From assembly GCA_013400975.1 (NCBI GenBank), contig WBMZ01000206.1, forward strand, positions 310,001-374,000: a stretch of DNA of 64,000 nucleotides, given 5' to 3'. The notes beneath the pieces were generated by a model. The model was not told where the DNA came from, made no database searches, and saw only the letters and a list, made by a program, of their open reading frames with translations. The DNA is from Atrichornis clamosus. Lineage: Eukaryota; Chordata; Aves; Passeriformes; Menuridae. The translations under genes and the position numbers were made by a program. Of this stretch, positions 58,001 through 64,000 are shown in pieces (the stretch's first letter is position 1; each line of letters starts with the position of its first letter).

Positions 58001-61000
58001 TCAACCTGCCACTCTTCAGTGACATTATGAAGAAATACTAAAAAAGAAGTTTCCTTGTTCTCAGTGCTGACTTCACTGAGTTTAGATTCACCCAGGGTTC
58101 TTAAATCACATCATAAGCTTTGGATGGTATCCTGCACATCCAGATCTGTTTTAATAAGCACTTGATACAGACAGGAGAACAAAGCCTTTGGCTTGTGAAG
58201 AGGTTTGACAATGCTTATCAGCAGTCTTAAGTCTCTACTGTGTTTCTGATAGGGCCTCCTGAAGAAGTGCTACTCTGCCGAGGCTGCCTACCTGTTCCAG
58301 CAGGACAAGTTCTATGACGTGAGCTACGACACTGGTGACAAGTCCATTCAGTGCAGCAGGCGTCCGGATGCATTCAAATTCTGGCTGATGTGGAAAGCAT
58401 TGGGAACAACAGGCCTGGAGGAGAGAGTAAACAGGGCACTGGCTTTGGCAAGGTACCGCCTCACAGTTTGGGCCTCACAACCTGTTTAGTTGGCTGAAAT
58501 GCTGACACTGCTGATACTCCATATCCTTCAACAGACCCCATGCTACATTTTCCCTCTCTCCTTTTGTTTGTATTTAATAGGAGGAACTTATAACAATAAT
58601 AAATTAGTGTTGTTACATTTGCTACAATATTTAATAGTAATTATTGCTTTTAGCAATAAGCACAGATATTGGTAAACATAGAAGCCAAAATTAGGCTATC
58701 AATCTGTATTGTTGAACATTTATGTTATCTGAACTAGATATAGAACAGATTTATCAATACATCTTCTTTTAACTCAACTATGTATTCTGGTGTCAATGTA
58801 AAAGCAGTCCTGTGTGCCAGGATCTGAGCTGTGTCTAGCGAGAAGCAAATTCGCCATCTTCCTGTTCATGTCATTTCTCATGAATGAGGCAATGCAAAAA
58901 GCTGATGATGGGAAACTTGTATGAGGACATTCTATTAATATTAGAGTATAGTAGAGGTGTATGAAGGCATATTCTTGCACACTGAGTGATTTTTCTCCAC
59001 AAATTTGCTAAGGTGCTTAATGTATATTCTGTTAGGGACTTAAACACCTTTTTCTTGCAATCTTCTCCGCACATGTCCTCTTCAATTTCACTGAGGTTTT
59101 GGTCTTGCAGAACTGAGTTTCACAAGTGAATTCAGCAAAATGCTTGCTAGAAGGTGTTTATAAAATGATGGTGATGTTTTGGTTTCTGGGAAGAAACTTC
59201 CATACGCAGGTGGTTTTCTCTTCTCATAGAAGAAATAATTTTGAAATAAGATAATTGCCCATTAAAAAGAGTTCACTTTAAGTATCATGTTTGTTCAGAA
59301 TTTATACAAGATAAACCACAATGAAAACTTGAACAAACTAGCTACACACTGCCTTAAGTCAAATCACTGATACTGACATTTTACTTTTTATATGAACTAA
59401 CAAGTAGAAAAGTATTGAATGTTTACTTCAATGAAAATTAAAGGAATAGTCTCACTGTAATGAAATTACTTGAAGAAAAGGTAAAAATACCCCTGACCTG
59501 AACCCAGAGTGGATTTGAAAGGAATAAAAAGAAAGAAGCAAAACCAGAAAAGCTCAAATGAGCTGTGACTTTTTTCTCTATTTTATTTCTGTAAAGCCAC
59601 TCATTTTTTGGCTGGTTATGTGTTTCTTAATATCTTCTGTTTAAATTGCACCTTGTTTTTGTTCCGAAGCATTGCCCTGTTCTTTGTCTGTTCAGAGTAA
59701 GTAATTCATTCCACTATCAGTAGGGGAATACAGCCTTATCAAGGTCACTGGCCAAGGTTGTTTGACTGACTGTGTAGTGATTAATGACCTTTCTGGAATC
59801 GATATTTCTCTTTAATGTTAGGATTCAGTGGGTAGCACTTCTAAGGAGTGACTGGCTTGTCTCCTCTGGGTTTTGGTTTGTTTTTCCATTAGGAAGAAAT
59901 TTAATTTTTAGACATTATCTGATGAAATAGATTATTCACAGTAGTGGCATTGCTATCTAAGAGTTCGCATGGACGTGGGCACTGTACCAGGTCTCCTGAC
60001 TACTCAGCAGGTGTGCAGCCTTTCTCCTGATTTGTTACATCAGGTGTTACTTCGATGTTGCAAGGGTAGTGTTTCAGTGCTTCTGAGTGCAGACCTGAAT
60101 TAATTCTGGAACTAGCCCACTGACTATAGAATGTAAGAGCAAGATTGCTTTTTTTCTTTTAACTTGTAGCCAAGCAGAGCTGCAAAGGTTTTAGGGTAAT
60201 TGCAGGCATGTGTTGCTGGTGCAGAAAACTCTCCTATTGGCTATTCCAGTAATACCTTCTTGTTCTGGAGATGAATCATGCTTTCAGGGTATTAAATATC
60301 CCAGGAACATTGTGATGCTATCTATTTGAAAAGGCTTGCTTTTACAATACCTAGAGTAGAGCATCCAGCTGATTGCTTCAGAATTCTTTTTGTTTATTTT
60401 TTTTCCCCCAATTATTTTTGGTACAGGGATGTTGCTTTATAAAGTGTACTAAAAACAAAATAGAAGTAAACTGCCTTTAGAATACAACTATAACTACTAT
60501 AAGCATCTCTGCATTTTATGCTTCATCTTCTTTGGAGTTTTTCTGCCTTTGGAGTTTTTCCTCTTCTGACACCCACTGTTAGCAGACATATGTCTACTTT
60601 CACTGCAGATCTCCACCCCTCATTTTCTGCAAGGCTTAATCACAGCAAATGACACCTCTCTGTGTACTTTGATCCTCACTAAGACTTAAGCACTTCTGGC
60701 TTTCTACAACTGTGACACAATAATAAAACTTTGCTGTCAACTGTGGAAAGATGCACAAAATAAATTGCTCCACTGCCATCAAATGATGCTGGCAAGATAA
60801 ATCATGGGCAATGGATTTTCTAATGGCTGCCTTCTTAGATTATTGGCAGTGTAGTTAAGAACACGATTAACAGCGTTGTGAACTTGACCGACATCAGATA
60901 GCCTATGTCACATTTTATACCTAGGTGGTATAAAATAAAGCCACTTGTGGTGAGAGGGAAAGGTATTAAGCATTGTGAAATTGCTCTAACAGTTAAAGAC

Positions 61001-62802
61001 CTGGGAAAAAAAGAAAAGGAAAAGTGATTATGCATAGGTTTCTCTTTCATTATTTATTAAAGAAAAAATAAATTGAGGGCCACTGCCATATGAATAGCCT
61101 GCTGTTGCTGAATATTGGTTTTATGGCACAGAACAAGTATCTTCTCATAAAGAGGACAAAAGCGCAAAGCTTGCTTTACGTAAGACAATTACCCTAGAGA
61201 TGCAGGCTCCCGCTAACATGCTCGCATGAATATCTACCCTCCTACTTACCTTCCATCATGCCTCTGTCAGCCTAAACAGTAGTGTGGGCATTAACAGCCA
61301 GGCAACAAACAAATGCACGCGGGAGGATCTAAATGGTCGCGGCAGAAACAAGCAGAGCCTTGACTTGTTCCCGTGAAAGGAAACACCTCACCAGTGCACA
61401 GTGCAACTCCTCGAGCTGCGTGTTGTGGGCACTGGCACTCCACCACGGCGACTGCTTTGCTGGGGTGCGCGCTAAGAGTTAATGAGTCACAGGCACAGCA
61501 CTTGTTAATGATAAACAGCGTGACAACTCCCCAGGTGCTGTTTTGAAAAATGTGTGCCATCTAGGGTATTGTTTATTGCTTCCCCAGCCAGCCTGTTTCT
61601 GCAGCACGTCTGCTGAAGAGAAGGCCTTGCAGAGACAACTGTGCTGGAGGTGTCCCTGTGGGGACAAGTTTCAGGCATGTGGGTGGGACCAAGGGAGGTT
61701 CTTTTGATGATATTTTTCTTTCTCAAGGAAAAGAATTACTAGTGTGATGACCAGTAATGCAGCTTCAGGCAGGAAAATGCCAAATAGTGAATGAAAGAGA
61801 AGAACGGATTTGTGCACAATCAGTAGTTCAACTGTGTCAGTTTTATTACTGTTAGATGGCAATGTCTTCATGTAGAAGACTAAAATTCTGTTGAAATGGA
61901 AAAGCAGTGTGAATTTGAGGGGAATTCTTTGAAGTTTTACTTTGGACAGTTTTATGGGGAGGCGAAGAAAGAAAGAAGTCTCATCTATGTCCTCTTTGCT
62001 TCGGAATTCCTGTGCGATGTGTGCCATAGCAAAGTTGTGATCATGTTTTTAAAAATTTCAATAAATTGAAGCCATCTATCTCCAAAGTTTTGATTCAAAT
62101 CCATCTTTCCATTGAAGGCTTCTGGGTTTTTCATGCTTGACAGGTGAGAAGAAAAATTCCCATTCCAGTACATTGTTAACATAGGATGTCCAGGTATTGT
62201 TGTACATAAGCTATGGCTCACTGAATGGAAATGTGCACTGTTGTGTGCAGTGTGGAACATGGGCAGTACTGGGAAAATTGCTGAGCTTGAAGTATGTTCA
62301 GACTTCTAAATTCTGGGCTAAACTGAGAGATTCTGGTGATTGTAGTATGCAAAAGTTGTCAGGGTGACTATGAAATAACATGGCAGCACAGCATCGGCAC
62401 TTGAGAACAAGAGATGGAGGTATTAATTTGTAAAGAGCAATATCAGTGGAAATTTGCATTGGGAAAGTTCACAACCTGATGCAAATAGGATCAATTTGTG
62501 CCACGTGGCTCTGCTGAAAATCTGTGCCTGAGGACAGAATTTGGCTTCTCCTCACTGCTCCTTGGCTGGCTGTAGCCTTCTTTTGTTTCCAGGAACTGAT
62601 AGCTATTGCATTTTCACAGCAGGTAGAAATGAGGTTTAACTCTGTGGAAAAAAAAAGGAAAAAGAAATACATGCTGAAGACCTTTTTGTTGTTGTTGTCT
62701 GTTTGTATTGTTTTATTCTGTGCTTTAAAACCCCGATTTTTTAATTACAGATATCTAGTGGAGGAAATTAAAAAAAGAGAAGGATTCCAGCTTCTTTTGG
62801 AG
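19072..62802 (+). CDS. GADL1: GADL1, PLP-dependent acidic amino acid decarboxylase; whole gene span, 3' end outside window
   Basis: Thirteen exons joined by GT-AG introns encode 423 codons of a group II PLP-dependent decarboxylase. Seen in the joined reading: an N-terminal segment with KNAVLVDG, the substrate-side motif FFNQLYAG (residues 106-113), the PLP-stacking His of ECHYS (H208), the [11 protein letters not shown] segment (262-272), the cofactor-binding Asp of LHVD (D290), the Schiff-base Lys of NPHK (K322), and the mobile-loop region [17 protein letters not shown] (352-368). FNQLYAG and the N-terminal segment separate GADL1 from CSAD (FNQLFSG) and from GAD1/GAD2 (FNQLSTG). Known for the family: a cytosolic homodimer; mammalian GADL1 decarboxylates aspartate and cysteine sulfinate and affects beta-alanine, carnosine and anserine levels. 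The human protein is about 521 residues, so roughly 85-90 C-terminal residues are missing here because the window ends. No frameshift or internal stop is seen, so the gene appears functional. Confidence 0.93.
19079..30195 (+). other. GADL1: GADL1 intron 1 (11.1 kb)
   Basis: Donor GTAAAC, acceptor TTGCAG. The first 260 bp continue the CpG island; the rest is AT-rich with no recognisable repeat or gene. It contains the 12-bp-arm inverted repeat at 29971-30002, about 190 bp before exon 2. Long first introns commonly carry regulatory elements, but none can be named from sequence alone. Confidence 0.7.
29971..30002. repeat. Perfect inverted repeat, 12-bp arms, 8-nt loop
   Basis: TAGACTGTTATT at 29971-29982 and its exact reverse complement at 29991-30002, separated by ACGTACAG. 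Transcribed, it would form a 12-bp hairpin in the GADL1 pre-mRNA shortly upstream of the exon 2 acceptor. The stem is shorter than that of a microRNA precursor. Function unknown. Confidence 0.9.
30196..30365 (+). CDS. GADL1: GADL1 exon 2
   Basis: Acceptor TTGCAG, donor GTAAAG. The exon has two leading bases plus 56 codons and ends in phase 0. It encodes residues 3-59, including [13 protein letters not shown], and [11 protein letters not shown], which match the N-terminal region of mammalian GADL1 closely and have no counterpart in CSAD. This is the best evidence that the gene is GADL1 and not CSAD. The segment precedes the catalytic fold and likely helps dimer contacts, as in the family. An in-frame Met at residue 10 (30216) is a possible alternative start. 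Confidence 0.93.
30366..31176 (+). other. GADL1: GADL1 intron 2
   Basis: Donor GTAAAG, acceptor CACTAG after a pyrimidine-rich tract. Unique-looking DNA with short chance ORFs; no repeat recognised. Confidence 0.8.
31177..31303 (+). CDS. GADL1: GADL1 exon 3
   Basis: Acceptor CACTAG, donor GTAGGA. The exon starts in phase 0 with Val-Cys-Glu-Trp, giving 42 codons plus one base (residues 60-102). The [15 protein letters not shown] and [12 protein letters not shown] segments are typical of the conserved helical N-terminal domain of CSAD/GADL1/GAD decarboxylases. The final base completes an Asn codon with exon 4. Confidence 0.94.
31304..32970 (+). other. GADL1: GADL1 intron 3
   Basis: Donor GTAGGA, acceptor TTTCAG. 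AT-rich; nothing recognisable. Confidence 0.8.
32971..33061 (+). CDS. GADL1: GADL1 exon 4 (substrate-site motif FNQLYAG)
   Basis: Acceptor TTTCAG, donor GTAAGT. It encodes residues 102-132: [11 protein letters not shown], then a segment with [14 protein letters not shown]. In the family the FNQL-x-x-G loop lines the substrate pocket. Tyr-Ala at residues 111-112 is the GADL1 form (Phe-Ser in CSAD, Ser-Thr in glutamate decarboxylases), so it supports preference for the shorter acidic substrates aspartate and cysteine sulfinate. That preference is inferred from the family, not shown here. Confidence 0.94.
33062..33675 (+). other. GADL1: GADL1 intron 4
   Basis: Donor GTAAGT, acceptor CTTCAG. Nothing recognisable. 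Confidence 0.8.
33676..33782 (+). CDS. GADL1: GADL1 exon 5
   Basis: Acceptor CTTCAG, donor GTAGGA. One completing base, 35 codons and one trailing base (residues 132-168). It encodes [15 protein letters not shown], then KKMIEFIGW and GDGIFNPG. The aromatic YEV-P region and the [14 protein letters not shown] junction with exon 6, which binds the PLP phosphate region, are hallmarks of the fold. Confidence 0.95.
33783..35200 (+). other. GADL1: GADL1 intron 5
   Basis: Donor GTAGGA, acceptor TTGCAG. Contains a poly-T run near 34556-34566; no mobile element recognised. Confidence 0.8.
35201..35316 (+). CDS. GADL1: GADL1 exon 6
   Basis: Acceptor TTGCAG, donor GTAAAA. Two completing bases plus 38 codons, ending in phase 0 (residues 168-206). 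It encodes [17 protein letters not shown], then [15 protein letters not shown]. The GGSVSNMYA loop contacts PLP phosphate in the family. The last residues run into the ECHYS motif, whose His comes from exon 7. Ser-Glu-Glu replaces the Ser-Ala-Glu I recall from human GADL1, a mild change next to the cofactor site. Confidence 0.95.
35317..41996 (+). other. GADL1: GADL1 intron 6 (6.7 kb)
   Basis: Donor GTAAAA, acceptor TTACAG. It holds a 0.9-kb antisense CR1 copy (37012-37926). The remainder is AT-rich with no recognisable gene. Confidence 0.8.
37012..37926 (-). mobile_element. CR1 LINE, about 0.9 kb, 5'-truncated, antisense in GADL1 intron 6
   Basis: Begins with the inverted CR1 terminus (GAATCACAGAATCAAGGAATC), followed by inverted CR1 words such as CTGTTCCAGTGCTTAACTACC, CATGAGGCTATGTCCTCTTGTCC, GCCTCATCAGTGCTGAGTACAG, GACCCAAGTGCAGGACTCAG and GATCCAGCCTGTCCAGATCC. 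On the - strand a 107-codon open segment (37098-37421) retains the C-terminal part of the CR1 reverse-transcriptase ORF (the TSDRTRGHS and [11 protein letters not shown] region typical of the family). It lacks the catalytic RT core and cannot move by itself. Being antisense to GADL1, it carries no obvious sense poly-A signal into the transcript. Confidence 0.94.
41997..42076 (+). CDS. GADL1: GADL1 exon 7 (PLP-stacking His)
   Basis: Acceptor TTACAG, donor GTAAGA. 26 codons plus two bases (residues 207-233). It starts with Cys-His-Tyr-Ser; H208 corresponds to the His that stacks on the PLP ring in group II decarboxylases. [21 protein letters not shown] follows in the classic order. It lies after the large intron 6 and 115 bp before exon 8. 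Confidence 0.94.
42192..42246 (+). CDS. GADL1: GADL1 exon 8
   Basis: Acceptor CCTTAG, donor GTGAGA. One completing base plus 18 codons (residues 233-251), encoding [19 protein letters not shown], the conserved segment that precedes the strand carrying the SGTT-like motif. The intron before it is the shortest in the gene. A GA-rich run follows the donor directly. Confidence 0.93.
42247..45648 (+). other. GADL1: GADL1 intron 8 (3.4 kb)
   Basis: Donor GTGAGA, acceptor TTGCAG. Starts with a GA-rich stretch (42247-42330). It contains a probable MIR-like SINE near 45030-45180 and a poly-A run near 45470. Confidence 0.75.
45030..45180 (+). repeat. MIR-like (CORE-SINE) relic
   Basis: Collinear with the amniote MIR consensus as I recall it: AATAGTGCTGAGC, TGGAATCAGACAG, TGACTGCCC, GTGTGGCTGAAGGCAAGTCA, then AGTTTCCTCTTCCCCAGGC and AATAGGGATGTTGTAGAG. 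The order tail-ward of the tRNA-like head (GGCAAGTCA, then GTTTCCTC, then GGGGAT-like) is the diagnostic MIR pattern. It is very diverged and the limits are approximate. It could be coincidental similarity. Confidence 0.5.
45649..45765 (+). CDS. GADL1: GADL1 exon 9 (cofactor Asp)
   Basis: Acceptor TTGCAG, donor GTGAGT, 39 complete codons (residues 252-290). It encodes [19 protein letters not shown], a [17 protein letters not shown] segment and ends on D290, the Asp that pairs with the PLP pyridine nitrogen. A262 takes the place of a Ser in the ATSGTT form I recall for human GADL1; Ala and Ser are close, so loss of function is not implied. Confidence 0.95.
48866..49622 (+). repeat. Ancient CR1/L3-like LINE relic, sense orientation
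   Basis: Decayed but ordered LINE landmarks in sense direction: a GGATTCCACAAAGGTCTATCC segment echoing the PQGS..G RT motif, AAATGACACAAAGCTGCTGC, CTGGGGATTGTTGGCTAGAA followed by AAAAAGATCTAGGCTTTGCA, GAAAGGGAATAATCTGTTCCC, GTGTGACAAGAGGTTTAGGAC and CTCCATCATTAGAGAGGTC near the 3' end. These correspond to the RT C-terminal half and tail of old amniote CR1/L3 elements. There are multiple stops; it is a fossil. The family assignment rests on remembered consensus features. Confidence 0.6.
49665..49728 (+). repeat. G/T-rich low-complexity tract
   Basis: About 60 bp made almost only of T and G (TTTGGTTTTTTTGTTGGTGG and similar), directly after the ancient LINE relic. Possibly a degraded simple repeat. 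Confidence 0.85.
51547..51611 (+). CDS. GADL1: GADL1 exon 10
   Basis: Acceptor CAACAG, donor GTAGGT. 21 codons plus two bases (residues 291-312). It opens with Ala-Ser-Trp-Gly-Gly-Ser, completing the HVDASWGGS core motif split across introns 9 and 10, then [12 protein letters not shown]. Phase matches both neighbours. Confidence 0.95.
51870..51951 (+). CDS. GADL1: GADL1 exon 11 (PLP Schiff-base Lys)
   Basis: Acceptor TTGCAG, donor GTAAGT. One completing base plus 27 codons (residues 312-339). It encodes [19 protein letters not shown] and ALLVKDNS. K322 in NPHK is the lysine that forms the internal aldimine with PLP, so the catalytic core is intact. The intron before it is only 258 bp. Confidence 0.96.
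51952..58252 (+). other. GADL1: GADL1 intron 11 (6.3 kb)
   Basis: Donor GTAAGT, acceptor TGATAG. It contains a tRNA-CR1 SINE at 57731-57866 and several poly-T/poly-A runs. The rest is AT-rich with no recognisable gene. Confidence 0.75.
57731..57866 (+). mobile_element. tRNA-Ile-derived SINE with CR1 3' tail (TguSINE1-like)
   Basis: The left part resembles the 3' two-thirds of a tRNA-Ile gene: TTGAGCATGGTGCTTATAAT (D-arm and anticodon-arm part), ACCAAGATTGTGGGTTC (variable loop and B-box start), ending GTATGGGCC. It runs straight into a CR1 3' tail: GAGTTGGACTCAGTGATCCC, TGTGGGTCCCTTCCAACTTAG and ATTCTGTGATTC. This composite is the structure of the passerine TguSINE1 family, copied by the CR1 machinery through the shared tail. 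The A-box region and part of the B box are damaged, so this copy is a fossil and not a tRNA gene. Confidence 0.8.
58253..58452 (+). CDS. GADL1: GADL1 exon 12 (mobile catalytic loop)
   Basis: Acceptor TGATAG, donor GTACCG. This is the largest exon in view, 66 codons plus two bases (residues 340-406). It encodes [37 protein letters not shown], then [20 protein letters not shown] and VNRALALA. The [13 protein letters not shown] stretch is the flexible loop that closes over the active site in this family. Gly at residue 340 and AEAA at 348-351 differ from the human residues I recall (Asp and AKAS). Confidence 0.96.
58453..62750 (+). other. GADL1: GADL1 intron 12 (4.3 kb)
   Basis: Donor GTACCG, acceptor TTACAG. 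Mostly AT-rich without recognisable repeats. A local stretch at about 61310-61495 is richer in GC and CpG and ends with a perfect AP-1-type heptamer, TGAGTCA (61484-61490). Confidence 0.75.
62751..62802 (+). CDS. GADL1: GADL1 exon 13; last exon inside window
   Basis: Acceptor TTACAG, donor GTAAGT. One completing base plus 17 codons (residues 406-423), encoding [18 protein letters not shown]. The next family segment, which contains CFWYIPPSLR, is not found in the remaining 1.2 kb, so the final exon or exons lie past the window edge. The reading frame stays open on both sides of the exon by chance, but the splice sites and the family alignment define its limits. Confidence 0.92.
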
Positions 62803-64000
62803 GTAAGTAAAAAGGGAGCTGAACTGTTGTTTTTATTTCTAGGTAGTGTCTATTTTTTGGTTTTGTTCTTTTTAGTCAATTACCAATTTGTATTTGAAGT
62901 ATATAATCTAATAAATGTATGTACTGGAGATTCACAGATATGATTGGACACACATAACATGCACTGTATTCCCTACCATCACTCTTCCTATTTTCTGGCC
63001 CTGCATTGCCTCAGGGGATATAGATGGAGCACTTTTCTCTGAGAGCGAAGAGGCTGGCTGCAAAAAAGCAGTGCTTGCCAGACATACAGATAAGACTGAG
63101 TGCTGGATGGAAAGATATTTTGATCCTTAAAATGGACTTTTCATCATTAAATTCCGTATCTTTTTCCTTAATTCTGTTTCTACTCCCGTTTTCCTAAAAA
63201 CTACCCCAAAGTTGTGTGTTTCACTAATCTTTACTAAAACTGTCAGCTTATTACCTGTTTGGTGATCTTGCTTAGAGGAGAATGAGTAAAGGGAACAGAG
63301 CTAAACTACTGTTTTTCTACTTGTCCTCACCTCTTTGGTTAATAAGGCTGATATCTGGGGGTGTTGCAAAGATCTGTCATTTTTGGAAGAACCTTTTGCA
63401 TTGTTGGAAGTACTTGTATGAACTTGTATGAAAGACAGCTCAGTATGTAGGACTGGGAGGAAGAGAGTACTTGGAGGAGGGTGGGAAATGGAGTAAGTGC
63501 CACCATGAGCATTTCAGGTTAGGCTAGACAAAATACAAAACACGAAAAATATTTTATACTATTCATACAATGTAAACTTTTCTCCTTAGCTTTGAAAACT
63601 GCTGATCAGTTGAAGCATTTTAGGCCAGCAGCACAGGATGGGGTTAGTAAAGTGGCAAGTCTGTTAAAAGATACCCATTTTTTTGTTATTGTAGATCTTA
63701 GCAGAGAACCCAGATCTGCTGTAGATGTGAAAGCTGTTCGTAAGAGGCAGGAACGGGACACCTGGATTAAAAGTGGGTTTGAAGGGAGTACTGTAGTATG
63801 GACTATGAGAAGGAAGTTGAGCAAGGGCTAAGAAAGTTTTCAGAAGTGCATGGGAATAAGCAATGCGAATTCAAAGAAAGACTGCTGTGAGGCAGCTAGA
63901 CCCAGCTATGCAAGCCCTTTCTGAAAGAAAGTTGGGTTTCAGACAAAAAGCTTACAAAGATAATCTTCTGATACACGCAGTGAGGAAAAACTTATAATGA
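62803..64000 (+). other. GADL1: GADL1 intron 13, start only
   Basis: Begins with a strong donor, GTAAGT. No acceptor followed by the expected C-terminal decarboxylase segment is found before the window ends, so this is the 5' part of a longer intron. Confidence 0.8.

Noticed and set aside
62524..62943. 139-codon ORF covering exon 13 and flanking DNA
   Set aside because: It reads through exon 13 in frame, but the parts outside are intronic: clear TTACAG acceptor and GTAAGT donor, and the flanking residues do not match the decarboxylase family.
1..64000. Novel microbial-type system (operon, CRISPR, toxin-antitoxin, prophage)
   Set aside because: The gene structure, splice sites, CpG island and CR1/SINE repeats are those of a vertebrate nuclear genome; no direct-repeat arrays or compact gene clusters exist here.

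Overview
This window looks like nuclear DNA from a bird, most probably a passerine. Protein-coding sequence is confined to short exons with GT-AG splice sites. The interspersed repeats are dominated by CR1 LINEs, and one SINE near position 57,800 joins a tRNA-Ile-like head to a CR1-like tail, an architecture I know from passerines (TguSINE1 type). There are no bacterial operons, CRISPR arrays or phage features.

The window holds one recognisable gene, GADL1 (glutamate decarboxylase-like 1), on the + strand. It encodes a PLP-dependent group II decarboxylase of the CSAD/GAD family, linked to aspartate and cysteine-sulfinate decarboxylation, and so to beta-alanine/carnosine and hypotaurine/taurine metabolism. 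I placed thirteen exons by reading splice sites and matching translated segments to the known family. Their phases agree at every junction, and together they give 1269 nt (423 codons). The last roughly 85-90 codons, expected in one or two further exons, lie beyond position 64,000. Exon 1 is tiny (ATG plus four nucleotides). It is inferred from a CpG island, a TATA-like box and a donor whose phase fits exon 2.

Layout: 1-18,243 is intergenic DNA with a CR1 fragment (2.8 kb), a 29-bp tandem duplication (15.77 kb) and a badly decayed ancient CR1/L3-like LINE of about 1.9 kb (15.87-17.76 kb). A younger CR1 copy (18.24-18.61 kb) abuts the CpG-island promoter (18.62-19.34 kb). An 11-kb first intron follows. 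Exons 2-6 cluster at 30.2-35.3 kb, exons 7-8 lie at 42.0-42.2 kb, exon 9 at 45.7 kb, exons 10-11 at 51.5-52.0 kb, exon 12 at 58.3 kb and exon 13 at 62.8 kb. Introns carry a 0.9-kb CR1 (intron 6), a MIR-like SINE (intron 8), a second ancient CR1/L3-like relic (intron 9) and the tRNA-CR1 SINE (intron 11).

I found no convincing new biological system. The observations most worth a second look are the promoter-proximal CR1, the minimal first coding exon, the two ancient LINE relics, the clade-informative SINE and a perfect 12-bp-arm hairpin just upstream of exon 2.
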